A stretch of 60,000 nt of DNA. Origin: Owenia fusiformis. Lineage: Eukaryota > Annelida > Polychaeta > Sabellida > Oweniidae. A program made the translations under genes and the position numbers. The stretch covers positions 5,189,318-5,249,317 of the forward strand of contig CAIIXF020000012.1 in the NCBI GenBank assembly GCA_903813345.2. The letters are read 5' to 3'. The notes beneath the pieces were generated by a model that saw nothing but the letters and a program-made list of their open reading frames with translations, was not told the DNA's origin and did not search any database. This document shows positions 32,882 to 45,738 of this stretch, piece after piece (the first letter of the stretch is position 1; every line of letters starts with the position of its first letter).

Positions 32882-35122
32882 AATATCGGACTACTTATAA
32901 TAACCGTTTCTTCGTTGCCAACTATGAGGAGCTTAATTTAGTACTCATGGGGTTACGCATAAGGATGTTTCCTGGTCAAAGTCGAAAATGATGAACGCAT
33001 GTACAGACCCTTGCGTTTTCTTTTCAAATTACATACAAGTACAGACCATAAGTGACTCTGTGAGTTTAAGAAAAGGTTAATTACTCCAAAGTGTGTTTTA
33101 TGAACATCTTTTATTTACATTTAATTTAACGAGGAAGTGCCCCGTCCAGGTCAAATATTGACACTTAATAGTAGCTAGAAAGAACACCGTAGTAGCATAT
33201 GCTTTTTATATCCTTTGTAGCCCATTAGAATCTCAGAAAACCATACTTGAGATTAATTGTTAAATATAATTTGAAATCATATAATAGGTCTATCGGATGC
33301 ACTCTCAGTACTAAATACCGTAAACAATGCATTCATGTGTCTTTTATATAGTGTAATGTTTAACACTATAGTTATTTGTTGTTGCACATTGAGCTTTACT
33401 ATAATATTGTATATTAAAGTAGATTTAGCTTTAGTCCGCGATGATGTTATGCTCTAAAACCTTAAACCACGAGTGCTGTGCGTTAGCATGATTGGACCAC
33501 ATCTGGGCCTCTTATTCATTTTTTAATGATTAATTAATTTACAATAGTCTTTGCAGTTTCAATTCTTGAAACGTGTACCTTGGTAATAAAACGTTGAACC
33601 TCTCTATTTTTCTTGTAATTGTCATTACAAAAGTCATGGGTGTCGAGTAGAAGGTGACAGCTAACAATATTTGGACCTACAACCCTGGGTTGTTACTTTT
33701 CATATTTCATGCCCAGTTTGATTATTCCATATATCTGTTAATGTAAATATTTTTATTTCAATTCATTGTATTTCAATTTATTTTATCATGCTGATTAAAT
33801 CGTCTATAAATGGAGGACTTAATGTCCTAATTTAGGATGAGATATGATTATGCTAACAGTAAATTGCCAAGGACAAGATAAATCAAGTTAAATAGGGTAA
33901 GGAAGTTAGTTTTGAACAGAAATAGACGGCTAATTCAAGTGACCTAATTTTGCAAACTTTGAGAATCTACATCATTTCTTAGTTGCTATCGTTGATCCCA
34001 ACCAGATATATTCAGAATTATGTCTCATTTTGTGCAGTGAATATTACCAGCTTAAGGTAGCATACCAATTTTGCAATGTTTTAGTTGAGGATATAATAGA
34101 CATTCATAGCCATTTGTGTACTTTTACTACTTTGAACATTTGCCAAAAGGTGGCGTGTTTGTGGAGCATCTATATGTAGTTAGCTGTGTGTATTATCTAT
34201 AAAAGGTCAGAATGGTAATAAGATTGAAAACTGTTTTGTTAGGTATTAACAGTATCTTCTTTGATAAACCATCTGAAAGACCTTGGCGCCATTGTAAAAA
34301 CTCATTGTACATATTTCATACTTATAGTTGGTTACATAATATATATATTTTAATTCAAATTATAATATATGTTATTATTGAGATCAGTGTGACGGCTAGG
34401 TGTCAGTAAAAAGTAGATTAAAATTCCGACTAGGCGAGTGTGACCCCCTGTTGTTACAATATTATAATTCTAAAAATATTGCTATTTGAAAAATCGTAAA
34501 AATGTATCCTTGTTAAAATCCGTAGATCTTGTGTTAAAATGTGAAAATGTGCATCCGTACAGTGCAGAATCTTACCCGTTTGAATCGTATTATCAGTACA
34601 ACTCGCACAATTAACCTAATATTACTACAAACACAAATTTCAAAAAGGCCTTAGTTAAGCTTTAGTGTCCTGTTTAAGAACCCCTATTCTAACTTTCGAA
34701 AATGAATTCTAGCAATAGTATCTAACAGGAATCTACTTGTTGGGATTCCATCAAATTGAGTTCTGATAACGAGGATTTCAGCAAGGGTGGGTTGACTTTA
34801 CATGGTGACATACCGGATGGTACCGCCACGCTAAGTCAATGGTCAATGGTGCATGTTCCCATGTTGAGCCAATGTACCCTCGCTTAAATCCCCATTTTTA
34901 CTCAGAAGAACTCAAGTTGATCGCGTCAAAAAAAGGTAAATTCACATGGGATAGTAATGGTAGAATCCATTTTCAAAAGTAAGAATATGGGTTCATACAG
35001 GACATTGGACTTTACACTTGTACAGTAAATTGAAGGGGATATATTTAAATATCTAATATTATTATATCATTGCTAGAAATTGTGTGATTTGATAGGTCGA
35101 GTCAGTACCATGTGATCAAAAA
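32882..35122. other. Downstream of the receptor gene, nothing recognised
   Basis: AT-rich sequence that may hold the receptor's longer 3' untranslated region. No exon, RNA gene or repeat that I can support. Confidence 0.4.
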
Positions 35123-36466
35123 TACCATAGATACGACGTCAGATACTGTACATCGCGGCATTTTACTGCATTTTTACATGCGTACTTACTTTTAAAACCG
35201 CAATATCTCGACAGCAAAATCATATTTTTCTACAATTTTTCGTCATCAGTTGGACACGTATGTCCATGAAATATTTTGCCTATCAGAATTCCAAATAACT
35301 GATTTGGGACTTTTTAAATGAGAATCACGCAAGCCGTACTATGCGACTTTCTATGCTAAAACCGGGTGTCGACTGTAACATTTTGAAGAAAAGTGATTTT
35401 AATTTTAAACGAAAAATGAAGATAACTTTTTCATTTCCCAACGGATCTTTCTCAAATTTTCACAATATTTAAAATCACCATTTTGGAAAAGACAAACAGA
35501 TTCTGTGTGATGACGTCATAATATAACAATGCTAACTTAACGCTTATATTTATGCAAAAAAAGTGTCGACAGGCAGAATTTCGTACCAACAAGATATATA
35601 TTCTGATCAATTAAACATTAAATCGCTTGAAAGGTGAAATATTCTTTTTTGATTCCCGAAAGGCATACCATATTCTATATTTTTATCAAAAAACTATATC
35701 ATTTCGATTAAAATTCAGTCTGTAAGAAGTATAAATTGAAAGAAATATGAAGTGAAGCCATGTGAAAAATTCACAAAATTACGTTTCATTTTTTGAGTTC
35801 AAGTATTTCTAATTAAGGGATAAACATTCAAAACTTTCCAATGTTTCAGCATGTTCTTTTAAATATACCCCTTACTACATATAATTAATTTCATTAAATT
35901 TAAACCAGTATATATTGAGATAGACATCGTTTTATCACCGCAACCCCAAGTGAAGCCTTTACAAAATAAGACGTTACGCCGTTAGCGTATTATATGTTCT
36001 CCTTTATTATTCATTGCTTTAAATAAATAAAACTAAATATTCGAGTTAAAATAAATTACAAATAATGCATTTAACAATCCTTAATATCTTCCCGTCTGTG
36101 TTTATCAGTTGAATATGACAAGGGGTATTGTGAAAGAGTCTAGAAAGACGGTGCGACAACGAGAGCGCAGGGCCGAAAAGCGCGACAAAGAAGAAAACGG
36201 GTAGGGTTTGAAATGTCTACTTTCTGGTGATTCTAATTCTGTATATCGTGACACAACCTTTTTGAATATAGAATTGTATTGAAGCGCACATTAATCTGAA
36301 CAAAACTTGAAGTTTTCAAGAAGATTCCAAGAATATTAAAACGTTTGCAATTACTTGGAGGAGCATTGCGCATATTTATCGCGTAAATCTTTGCATTTTG
36401 TCGGTCAAATGAACAATTACACTGTTACGCCGTGATGTACAGTATCTGACGTCGTATCATAACGTA
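35123..36466. mobile_element. 1.34-kb element with ~35-bp inverted ends
   Basis: ATACGACGTCAGATACTGTA near the left end is mirrored by TACAGTATCTGACGTCGTAT near the right. The ends start TACC and finish CGTA. The inside is AT-rich. A 29-codon basic reading frame (36116-36205) is too short to interpret. Confidence 0.7.
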
Positions 36467-36667
36467 TTTCACAGCTCCCTCAATTTTAGGATAATAAAAG
36501 ACGTATTGCCCGACGTATTGCCCGCCCGGGAATTCTGACAACTACACTGGACGAAAATAAAGTGTACCATTCAATGATACTTGTACGTAATTATGTTCAC
36601 TTATGGATTAATGATATATTAATTGATTAATTGATCACAGGGAATGTCTAGCAATGATATAATAAAA

Positions 36668-36820
36668 CAAATATTTCATTCTATGTTCGGGCAATACCTG
36701 TTGCACTTTCAATGATTTTTGCATCATGTATTTCCCTCGCCCTACGGGCTGCGGGCAATACATACCGCAAAAATCATTGAAAGATGAACAGGTATTGCCC
36801 TCCATAGAATGAAATATTTG
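36668..36820. mobile_element. Palindromic MITE, 153 bp
   Basis: CAAATATTTCATTCTATG, GGGCAATACCTGTT and TTTCAATGATTTTTGC on the left are all mirrored on the right around a CCCTCGCCCTACGGGC centre. Confidence 0.75.
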
Positions 36821-36879
36821 CTTAGTACATTTCTAATGAATGCTAAGTTACTGATCAGTATGTCAGTAGTACCTTGCAT

Positions 36880-37560
36880 GTTTTTACTTTCTCAAGTGTG
36901 CATCTTAATCAGTGGTGTGGATCACAGTCAGTACATGCTCTGACGAGAGTGCATCTCAATAAGTGCATACTCTCCTGAGTGTACAAAGTAATAAATATAT
37001 GCTTTCACGTGTGTGCATCACAATCAGTACATGCTGTCACCGGCTGTGTATTCTAATCACTACATACTCTCATGAAGGTACATAGTACAGGCCCGTAGCC
37101 AGGGGGGGTTCGCAGGGTTCGGGCGAACCCCCCCTGGCCAAAAATTCTTTCAAAATCATGCAGTTTTTGACCATTTTGAGCACTTCTCAAGTGATTTTAG
37201 CCTAATTTGGGCCAAAATTGTCAAATGTGAACCCCCCCCTGGAAATTTTTGAAAATCGAACCCCCCTTGGCAAATCCTGGCTACGGGCCTGTAGTAATCA
37301 ATATATGCTCTCACAAGTGTACATAGTAATCAATGGATGCTCTCACGGGTGGGTATTACAATCAGTACATGCTCTCACGACTGTGTATTCTAATTATTAG
37401 TACACAATGGTAAATGCTCTCACGGGTGTATGCATCCTAATCACTACATACTCTCACGAGTATACGTCCTAATCAGTACATACTCTCACGGGTTTGTATC
37501 ACAATCAGTGCATACTCTCACGGGTGTGCATCACAATCAGTACATGCTCTCACAAATTCA
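36880..37560. repeat. Minisatellite, ~33-bp unit
   Basis: Repeats of 'atcagtacatgctctcacgg / gtgtgcatcacaatc' run on both sides of a MITE inserted at 37088-37291. Confidence 0.85.
37088..37291. mobile_element. 204-bp MITE inserted in the minisatellite
   Basis: The ends CAGGCCCGTAGCCAGG and CCTGGCTACGGGCCTG are perfect inverted repeats. TAGTA stands on both sides (37083-37087 and 37292-37296). Neighbouring minisatellite units reading acatagtaatcaat show the uninterrupted target. Confidence 0.88.
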
Positions 37561-37682
37561 CAAATCGTGTGACAAAATGCATTATTCCTGAATGGAGGAA
37601 ACAGACTATAATAAAGGTAGGTAGAGACTCAAAGTGCGCTCCTTGATGCAAAAAGAATGACCATATTTGTCCAGAGGTTCAA

Positions 37683-38133
37683 ATACATCATTGGAAAGGT
37701 GAGAGTGACAACTTAAAGAGTCTGACCATTTGGATGTTAGATTGTTGCAAAAAGATGGAAAATTATAACCGACAAAACCGGAAATTCTTTTGAACCAAGT
37801 ATGCTCTTTTACTGGACGTAATAACTACTAGGCTTATGGTAGACATACATTTGATTTTATTGTCACATCTGAGAAATGTATAATGGTTCATCCCGCCTAT
37901 CAATATAATAAAACTGTTTTTGCATTAATTTATCGGTAAACGAGTTGCTCATACTGTAGCAATACATAATTATATAAAACTAGTATAGCTTTATATTGCA
38001 CCTTTTGTGAATTGGTAACTTGGAAACCTGCAAGACATATAAAGTGAGAAATGTCTGACCAACCTACTCAAAGCCTAGTGATAATAAGTCACAGAGCTGT
38101 GTTAGCAACACAAAAAACTAACAAGAGGGAGGA
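37683..38133 (+). repeat. 5' flank duplicated with 44441-44937
   Basis: From atacatcattggaaagg onward this sequence is very similar to the flank of the third exon 1 copy, including the words gacaaaaccggaaattc and tgtataatggttcatcc. Promoter and 5' untranslated sequence were therefore copied together with exon 1. Parts are faintly visible before the first copy too. Confidence 0.8.
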
Positions 38134-38328
38134 ATGGAGTTTCATCTAGTGCCCTTAGTCGGAGTAAATGCAACGAATGCATCTGATCAAAGTTTCCAAT
38201 GGATATACCCTCCTTATGTTGAACAATCCCCCGAAAAGTTTGCAGTTTTAATATTCTTCGCAGTAACATTTTCCGTACTGGGAGTATTTGGAAACCTTCT
38301 TGCAATAATTTCAGTTGCACGAGAGAAA
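38134..38328 (+). CDS. Second copy of GPCR exon 1
   Basis: It has 65 codons with intact ATG and donor (GAGAAA|GTAAGT), beginning MEFHLVPLVGVNATNASDQS and containing [13 protein letters not shown]. It differs from the first copy at about 10 residues, with no stop or frameshift. No copy of exon 2 to 5 could be found between here and 60000. It may be the start of a gene whose other exons lie beyond the window, an alternative first exon, or an orphan left by partial duplication. Confidence 0.7.
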
Positions 38329-38738
38329 GTAAGTATAAATCATTCAGTTGAATTATTTATTATATACCCTATATGTATTCTAGATACTCATTGGCTTATT
38401 CATGGTCACGTGATGTGAAATAGATGAAATAATTCCCTGGATTCCTAAATCCATGCTAACAGGGAAGAAAAATGTACTAATCACCAGTAGGTCATGTGAC
38501 AATTCATTCGTACCTTTTATCTTCCCTGCTAGCTGGGATTATAGGAGTTGAATGGCAAAATGCCTTTAAAGCCACACACATACATTTTACCTATATTATA
38601 AAACCCCAAAAAGTAATAAATATGACACTGTGTTAAATAAGAATGAGATACACAAAATATATAGTGGCTAAGGTTGCGAAATAAAGAAAAAAAGTTACCA
38701 TGGCCGGGATTCGTACCAATTTCCAAAATATCTACTCA

Positions 38739-38880
38739 TCTGTTCGAAATTGATCAAAACGCCCCGTTCTCTTCCAAAACGCCCCGTCGGATCTATACAC
38801 CTTATCCATACACGTTTGTAGTCATAGTCTCTGCTGGGCGTTTTGGAAGACAACGGGGCATTTTGGTCAATTTCGAACAG
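38739..38880. mobile_element. Palindromic MITE in the intron after exon 1 copy 2
   Basis: CTGTTCGAAATTGATCAAAA and a CGTTCTCTTCCAAAACGCCC-like arm are mirrored by gggcgttttggaag and tttcgaacag. Overlapping open frames on both strands are mirror images. Confidence 0.75.
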
Positions 38881-40155
38881 TTGCATAGGACTTTTTTAAA
38901 TTGCTGCGTTTAATGTAATAAATATGTTGATGCAGCGATGGAGGGTTGTAATGGGAGTCCTTGTTCAAAATATAGGGGAGAATAATAAAAGAACTGGCGA
39001 TATATCGAGGCTTTTGGTTGAAATCTCTGAAGATTTGCATCTTCTCACATCTGGGGACCAAAACGCCGCTAAAACGAGACTTTGTAAACAGAGGCAATGT
39101 CTCGACTGAAAGGTATTTCTGTGAAGGATTTAATGGAACAAGTTTGAAGAAAAATGGTGCAGTGTGAGACTCACAAGTATCGATTTTCCAAAGACAGGGT
39201 AGATTTGAAATTCAAATTAACAGTTTTGCGGGGTGTTTTAGTTTCGATACACCCCGGGGAGTTAGTACCGCTTGATTATGAAACAAATGGTGAATGCTGC
39301 ATTTTCGGGAACTATTGTAGACATTTTCTTCTCCGGAATATCCTGCGCTGCGCAGGCCTAGGGAACATGTCAGTGGACAGGATATTCCACTGGGAAAAAT
39401 GTTTTGCACTTTTTGCTTCAATTGCAGTTACTATTTGTATAATGTTAAACGTATGGTCGTTCTGTTATTTTGATCTATCAAAGATATAACTATCAAATTT
39501 TAGTTTATAACGTTATTCTACTTATGATTACTGAAGCTTGAAAAAGTCTATGTTTAAAGTGAATTGAAATGAAGGCCCTGGGAAAAGGTGGACCGCATAT
39601 ACAATGTTATCTTTATGTGGGAATGATTCTGTGAGTTACATATCATTATAAATCAAAACTGTATAGGGTTACGTTAATTTGAAAATAACAGCTGTTGTCG
39701 CTTTAATAAATACAACTTTGATATGTTTGATGACCTATCCAAATTATATTCTTTGAAACTCTTAAAAATGAACACGGTTTGTATTCAATTAGGAGGGTTA
39801 AAAAACAATATTAACTTAGTAGAGCTAAGGAAATTGGGCATATTAAGAAACTGGTACTCTTAAATTATTATAAGATATATGTCATGTTAGTTACTTTTAT
39901 ACAACACTCTCTCGACCTCTCCTTTAGAGCACCACCAACATGCTATTAGTCATACAAGCCTCACTTGGCTTTACCTTTTCAACTATGTAAACCTATACGT
40001 TAATTCATATCTTTCTGTAATAATAGTTCATAAAATGTCAGATAGACAGAGCGCCAAAAATAAATGTTATATACATTTTAAAACACTCTCCTCCTTTTAT
40101 GGTGTTAAAACTGTATCAAAATTGGACATCTTATATTTATTTGATATCTCAATCA
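38881..40155. other. Intron-like sequence with an insert not shared by copy 3
   Basis: Similarity to the intron of copy 3 resumes near 39485 (tttagtttataacgt, aaggccctgggaaaa), so about 1.1 kb before it is an insertion. It includes a 111-codon open frame (39154-39489) with one hydrophobic stretch but no recognisable family and no splice support. Confidence 0.4.
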
Positions 40156-42202
40156 CCACTGTATGTACAGTGATCGCCTACTATTAAAAGTGCGTGATCA
40201 AAGACTCGACAAGATGCGCAAAATTCGAAATGTCGGAGGAAAGGTATGTTTGTTTCTCTTCTCTTTACCTCCTTAACGTCATTTTACCTACAGATGGTAT
40301 TCCTTATGCTGTATAAGAGACTCAAGATTCATTTGGCATCAGGATTCAGTGATTGGCTCAACCGAAATACCTGAACTGAGTTAATAAATGAAGCAAAATC
40401 AAATCCCGCCTAATGAATATGTATATTTCACCAAATTTTCTGTTTTTAGATTAACAAAACAACAAAATTGACATGCCTATGGTTAATGTACATAATACTT
40501 AACATTACATGCATATCAGACGTTCCAACTCCCCTTCAGTATCGAGTGAGAAGGATGTTATGAAAACAATTTATGATCAGCCATGTGAGTGATTTTACCA
40601 TGTGGATTCTAATGATATGTCCTCTGCATTTCAGAGTGGTTTGGTTAAAATGATTTTACTGTCCTTCATTTCGAACTCCTAAATTTCAAATCATTATAAA
40701 CCACCTTGTAGAACATCATGAAGAAAAGAGATGTAGATGAGAAAGATTACTGAAAATAGAGTCAAATGTAGAATGATAACAAGAAATTTCTCTGGAAAAA
40801 TACAAAAATGAAGTGAAATCAATAAATAAACACATACTTGTAGAAAGTGATGAATTTATGACAATTTCAGTGAATGACAATAATCGAATGAAATCATCCA
40901 AAATCTCTGATTCAACTGCTACAAAATAAGATAAAATTACCATAATTAGAGATAATAGCATGGTATTTATTTCACACTTTGTAGAGTTTCCCCAAAAAGG
41001 CCCACTTGGCGTTTATTTTGCATTCGATTACATACAATTCTAAAATTCTCAAGCTAATCACCTATAGACCTTAGTTGAAAATTGATCAATAAATCTACTG
41101 AATATTGAACTTTAGAGGAGCTTTCCCTTATACCTGTCATTTATATATGACCCAAGTTAGCCACCTCGTGGTGAAACTGGGGACTGACTACTGGCATCTA
41201 CTGGAGGTTATTACGTCATTACATTTTAATATAACTTATTGATACCTTGCTGCAAAAGAATGATTTAACTCCCCAATGAAATAGTAATGTACAATTCAGA
41301 TTTTATAAGTTTATTATGAGACCTCATGTCCAAAACAGGCACAATCATGACATTGGGCGATCTGTGCCATGCATTTTCATTTATAATTTATTCAATTCTT
41401 GCATTACAATTCGACAATCATCTTGGATGCCAAGGTGTAAAGTTCTCGTTCCTTGGAATCAGAGGGTAAAATAAATGGACTGAAATGGGACTTGAAAAAC
41501 TGTTCCACTTATAAGGTGTTTCGCTTCAAGAGGTGTTTCACTTAGCAGGTTCTACTATACAGTGTACATATTATTTAATGGTAATGTATTCAAACCTAGG
41601 CAGAAACAAAATGTATACACACACAGTGACCATTTAATTGACTGAATCAGTGAACGGTGATGTACATGTTTATTTTGGACATACATTCTGCGAGAAACCC
41701 CATTTTTCCTCTCGTGAAAAGCATGCATGAAAAGGGCGTATGGTTTGCTGAAATTCACGCTATAGGCTGATCCATTCGTTTCTGTGTTAGAATATTTATT
41801 CCATGTTATTTAAGAGGAAACGTAAATTTCATCATGGTCAAATGGAAGTCCAAGACCCTACCTAAGTATTAAAAATTAAAGAGAGTAAAAATGTTCTATT
41901 GTTTTTGATATTTTTAAGCTTTTTAAATAAAATAACACATATTATACATCGAATTTATATCTTTACATCGTAAAATCAATAACATTTACGAAAAATGGTC
42001 AAACTGATATACATTTCTCAAAGCATATGGGTGTTCTTGTGTCTATAAAACCTAATTGAATCACCAGTAGCCTGTAATATAAACACAAATAAATCTTAAA
42101 ATAACCGTTACAATAACCGTTACAAAATATTTGAATTTTGCGCATCTTGTCGAGTCTTTGATCAAACACTTTTAATAGTAGACGATCACTGTACATACAG
42201 TG
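40156..42202. mobile_element. 2-kb element with ~75-bp inverted ends
   Basis: CACTGTATGTACAGTGATCG through aagactcgacaagatgcgcaa (40156-40230) returns reversed at 42130-42202. The interior is AT-rich and without transposase. Confidence 0.72.
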
Positions 42203-42384
42203 AACACATAAAATGGCGTTTAGCAGAATACATACACAATCCGTGTGATTTCATACACGGTTTCTTCGAGTGTACACACTCTATGTTTGTGAAATCACAC
42301 TTGTAAATGCGTATTTGTGTATGCATTGTTTAAAAAATAGTACCGTGGGTACTGGGCGTACATGGTGTTGCTCAAATGTGAATG

Positions 42385-43745
42385 ATGGCTAAACTGACAG
42401 AAAATAATAAAAAACGGATATAATTTTTTGCTGATCTTTTGTTAAAAAATTATTTCTAGCCACTTACCACTATTTTAGACTGACTGAGAGACAGATATCA
42501 TTTCTGCCAATTATTTGTAACAAAATTATTTCATACAACTACTCTTAACAGTGACATGGCTTTTTTAATGCAGGACACATGAAATTATTTGTTAAGCTAG
42601 GAAATGAGCCAAAATTGAATTTCGCGAAACAAAAATGGCGACCATTTTAAAAATAGGCAAGCTTTCGAACCAGGAGTCACAGGGGAGTTTTTTGTATTGA
42701 TGTTGAACAAAAATAACTTGAAACTGGAATCCTATCGACAGAGGTTTTAAGGTAAATGGTCCAAAAGAGGATTTCGCAAGACAGATGGACAAATCAATGT
42801 TAACTAAAATGGCTGAAAATAAAAAAAAACTATATAATATTTTGCCGATTTTTTGTAACAAAATTATTTCATACAACTACTCTTGACAGTAACATGGCTT
42901 TTTACAATGCAGGATAGCTGAAATTATTTGTAAAGCTAGGAAATAGGCCAAAAGTGAATTTCGCGAGACAAGAATGGCGACCATTTTGAAAATAGGCGAG
43001 CTTTTGAACCAAGAGTCATAGGAGAGTTTTTTTGTATCGATGTTGAACAAAATTAACTTAAAACGGGAATCCTATCGACAGAGGTTTTAAAACGTGCCAC
43101 TGTTGTTGACGGAAAAGTGGATTTTTCGAGTCAGATGGACAAATCAATGTTAACTAAAATGGCTGAAAATAAAAAAATGGATATAAAAAAGTGAATTTCT
43201 CGAGACAAAAATGGCGGCCATTTTGAAAATAGGCGAGCTTTTGAACCAGGAGTCCTAGGGGAGTTTCCTGTATTGATGTTGAACAGAAATAACTTAAAAC
43301 AGGAATCCTATCGACAGAGGTTTTAAAACGTGCCACTGTTGTTGACGGAAAAGTGGATTTTGCGAGTCAGATGGACAAATCAATGTTAACTAAAAGGGCT
43401 GAAAATAAAAAAAATGGATATAATTTTTTGCTGATTTTTTGTAACAAAATTATTTCATATATCTACTCTTTACATTGACATGGCTTTTTACAATGTAGGA
43501 CACCTGAAATTATTGGTAAAGCTAGGAAATGGGTCAAAAGTGCATTTCGCAAGACAAAAATGGCGGCCATTTTGAAAATAGGCGAGCTTTTGAACCAGGA
43601 GTCATAGGGGAGTTTTCTGTATTCATGTTGAACAGAAATAACTTAATACAGGAATCCTATCGACAGAGGTTCTAAAACGTGCCACTATTGTTGACGGACG
43701 GACGGACGCACGCACGCACGCACAGACAGACAGACGGACAAGTGA
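42385..43745. repeat. Tandem array, ~340-bp unit, ending in an ACGG/ACGC tract
   Basis: Four units share the words atggcggccattttgaaaat and atcctatcgacagaggtttt (near 42634, 42973, 43210, 43558). The third is shortened. The last runs into (ACGG)n(ACGC)n(AGAC)n at 43693-43740 and then tgcaaaagctcacc, a tail often seen at the ends of invertebrate retroposons. Confidence 0.8.
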
Positions 43746-44332
43746 GTGATTGCAAAAGCTCACCATGTGAGCTAAAAATGACATCGAACAGGGTACACAA
43801 GTCAAACAAATGCTTATGCGGCTCGCACAAAAGTTTTTCCCTTCACAAATTATGATGTGCCGATCACGCACCTTGATGAACCGATCACACACCTTGATGT
43901 AACATAAATTGCTTTCTAGAGATGTTCGAGATTTTTTTTCTAAATCTCGCGTTACTTTTGCACTGAACGAAATAACACATCAGCGCGGCAAAAAGATAAA
44001 AAGAAAAACAACAACAACAATGACTTAAAGTAATTTGTATACTTTTTTGTTTGTGACAGCCTATGCGAGCGGGAACCATCCTATGCGAATTTGAACTCTA
44101 TGCGTGTGTAAAATTGACACGTTCGTTCGAAATTTACTTTAATCCATGTGTAATTCTTTCAGTATTCTATGCAACTTATAACTTGTGTGACATTTCAACA
44201 TTGCTTTGGATTTTTGGAAAGTGATTGGAGTTAGTGCTAACTCTTTGTGTGACACTTGATACAACCAGTGGGTGTGTGAATGAAAATAAGTTATGTAAGA
44301 AAATTAACTGTTGGTATAACATGGATTGAAAA

Positions 44333-44432
44333 TTGCATACGATGATGCGAGTTTTGCATATAATGATGCGTATTTCGCATAGTATGATGCGAGTTTCGAA
44401 TCATATAGTTCGAGTTTCGCATCATATAGTTC
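44333..44432. repeat. Minisatellite, 20-24-bp unit
   Basis: Repeats of 'gcatatgatgcgagttt' with variants, ending just before the duplicated 5' flank of the third exon 1 copy. Confidence 0.75.
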
Positions 44433-44440
44433 GATTAATA

Positions 44441-44937
44441 ATACATCATTGGAAAGGTGAGAGTGACAACTTTAAGAATCTGACCAAAATTTTGATGTTT
44501 TATTGTGGCAAAAAGATGGAAAATTTGAACCGACAAAACCGGAAATTCTTTTGAACCCAGTTTTCTCTTTTACTGCTGGACGTAATATTGTTTGAGGAAT
44601 GTTCACTACAAGGCTTATGGTAGACATACATATTAAAATGAGTTTTGATTTTATTGTAACATCTGAGAAATGTATAATGGTTCATCCCGCCTAAAAATAG
44701 AATAAAACTGTTTTTGCATTAATTTATATTATTGTAGGTAAACGAGTTGCTCATAGCAATACATAATAATATAAAACGAGTATAGCTTTATATTGTACCC
44801 TTTGTGAATTGGTAACTTGCATTGGAAACCTGCAAGACATATAGAGTGAGAAACGTCAGACCAAAACCTAGTCAAAGCCTAGTAATATAAGTCACGGAGC
44901 TGTGTTAGCAACACACAAAAACTAACAAGAGGGAAAT
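44441..44937 (+). repeat. 5' flank duplicated with 37683-38133
   Basis: The partner of the flank before copy 2. It runs directly up to the start codon, so the two upstream regions share a common promoter origin. Confidence 0.8.
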
Positions 44938-45132
44938 ATGGAGTTTCATCTCGTGCCCTTAGTCGGAGTAAATGCAACGAATGCATCTGATCAAAGTTTC
45001 CAATGGACTTACCCTCCTTATGCGGAACATTCGCCGAGAAAGTTTGCAGTTTTCATGTTCTTTGCAGTCACATTTTCCATATTGGGAGTATTTGGAAACC
45101 TTCTTGCAATTATTTCAGTTGCACGAGAGAAT
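44938..45132 (+). CDS. Third copy of GPCR exon 1
   Basis: It has 65 intact codons and donor GAGAAT|GTAAGT. It shares the MEFHLVPLVGVNATNASDQS start with copy 2 but has YAEHSPRKFAVFMFF where copy 2 has YVEQSPEKFAVLIFF. No exon 2 follows in the 15 kb left in the window, which are largely taken up by transposons. Its status as gene start or orphan is open. Confidence 0.7.
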
Positions 45133-45738
45133 GTAAGTATACGATTATATCATTTAGCTGAATAATATGTTTAAGATATGATAATTGCAATTCTCATCCT
45201 GAGCAACTATCAAATAATTTTAGTTTATAACGTAATCAATGGGTTAACTTATTCCCGTGATTATTGAAGCTTGAATAAAAACATGTTTAAAATGAAACTA
45301 AGGCCCTGGGAAAAATTAACCCACCTTGGCTTATACAATGTTATATCCATGTGTTGCTTGATTGATTCTGTGAGTTACTTATCATCGTGGATTAAAACTA
45401 TTATTGATATGATTGATGAACTAGAGCAAAGTTGTGGTAGCTAGCTACTTGACGTGTATAACACTCTCATCCGTTATCGTTAGGAGTTTGTAACAAATGT
45501 TGCCTTAGAATTTCTTTTTAATGTATTTACGCATTGCAATTGTGAGACGTCGTGTTTAACGTGTTGCAGCTTCTCATGAACAGGAATGTGTTCCACAGTT
45601 AACATTATTTATGGAACCGTTTGCATTGCAACCTTCACATAAATAATGATAAACATTACGCTTATTTAAACAGCTTTAAGTAGCAGTTGAAAGTCAACCT
45701 AGACCAGGTCCTTGCTCATCTTTACGCGATGTATTGTA

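Noticed and set aside
38674-38913. Similar peptides (FEIDQNAPFSSKTPRR) on both strands
   Set aside because: Palindromic MITE, so both strands give the same translation.
39154-39489. A 111-codon plus-strand frame with one hydrophobic segment
   Set aside because: No family recognised, no splice sites or partner, and it lies in an insertion within an intron. A real small gene cannot be fully excluded.
41999-42196. Minus-strand 65-codon frame
   Set aside because: It ends in the inverted terminal repeat of a transposon and matches nothing recognisable.
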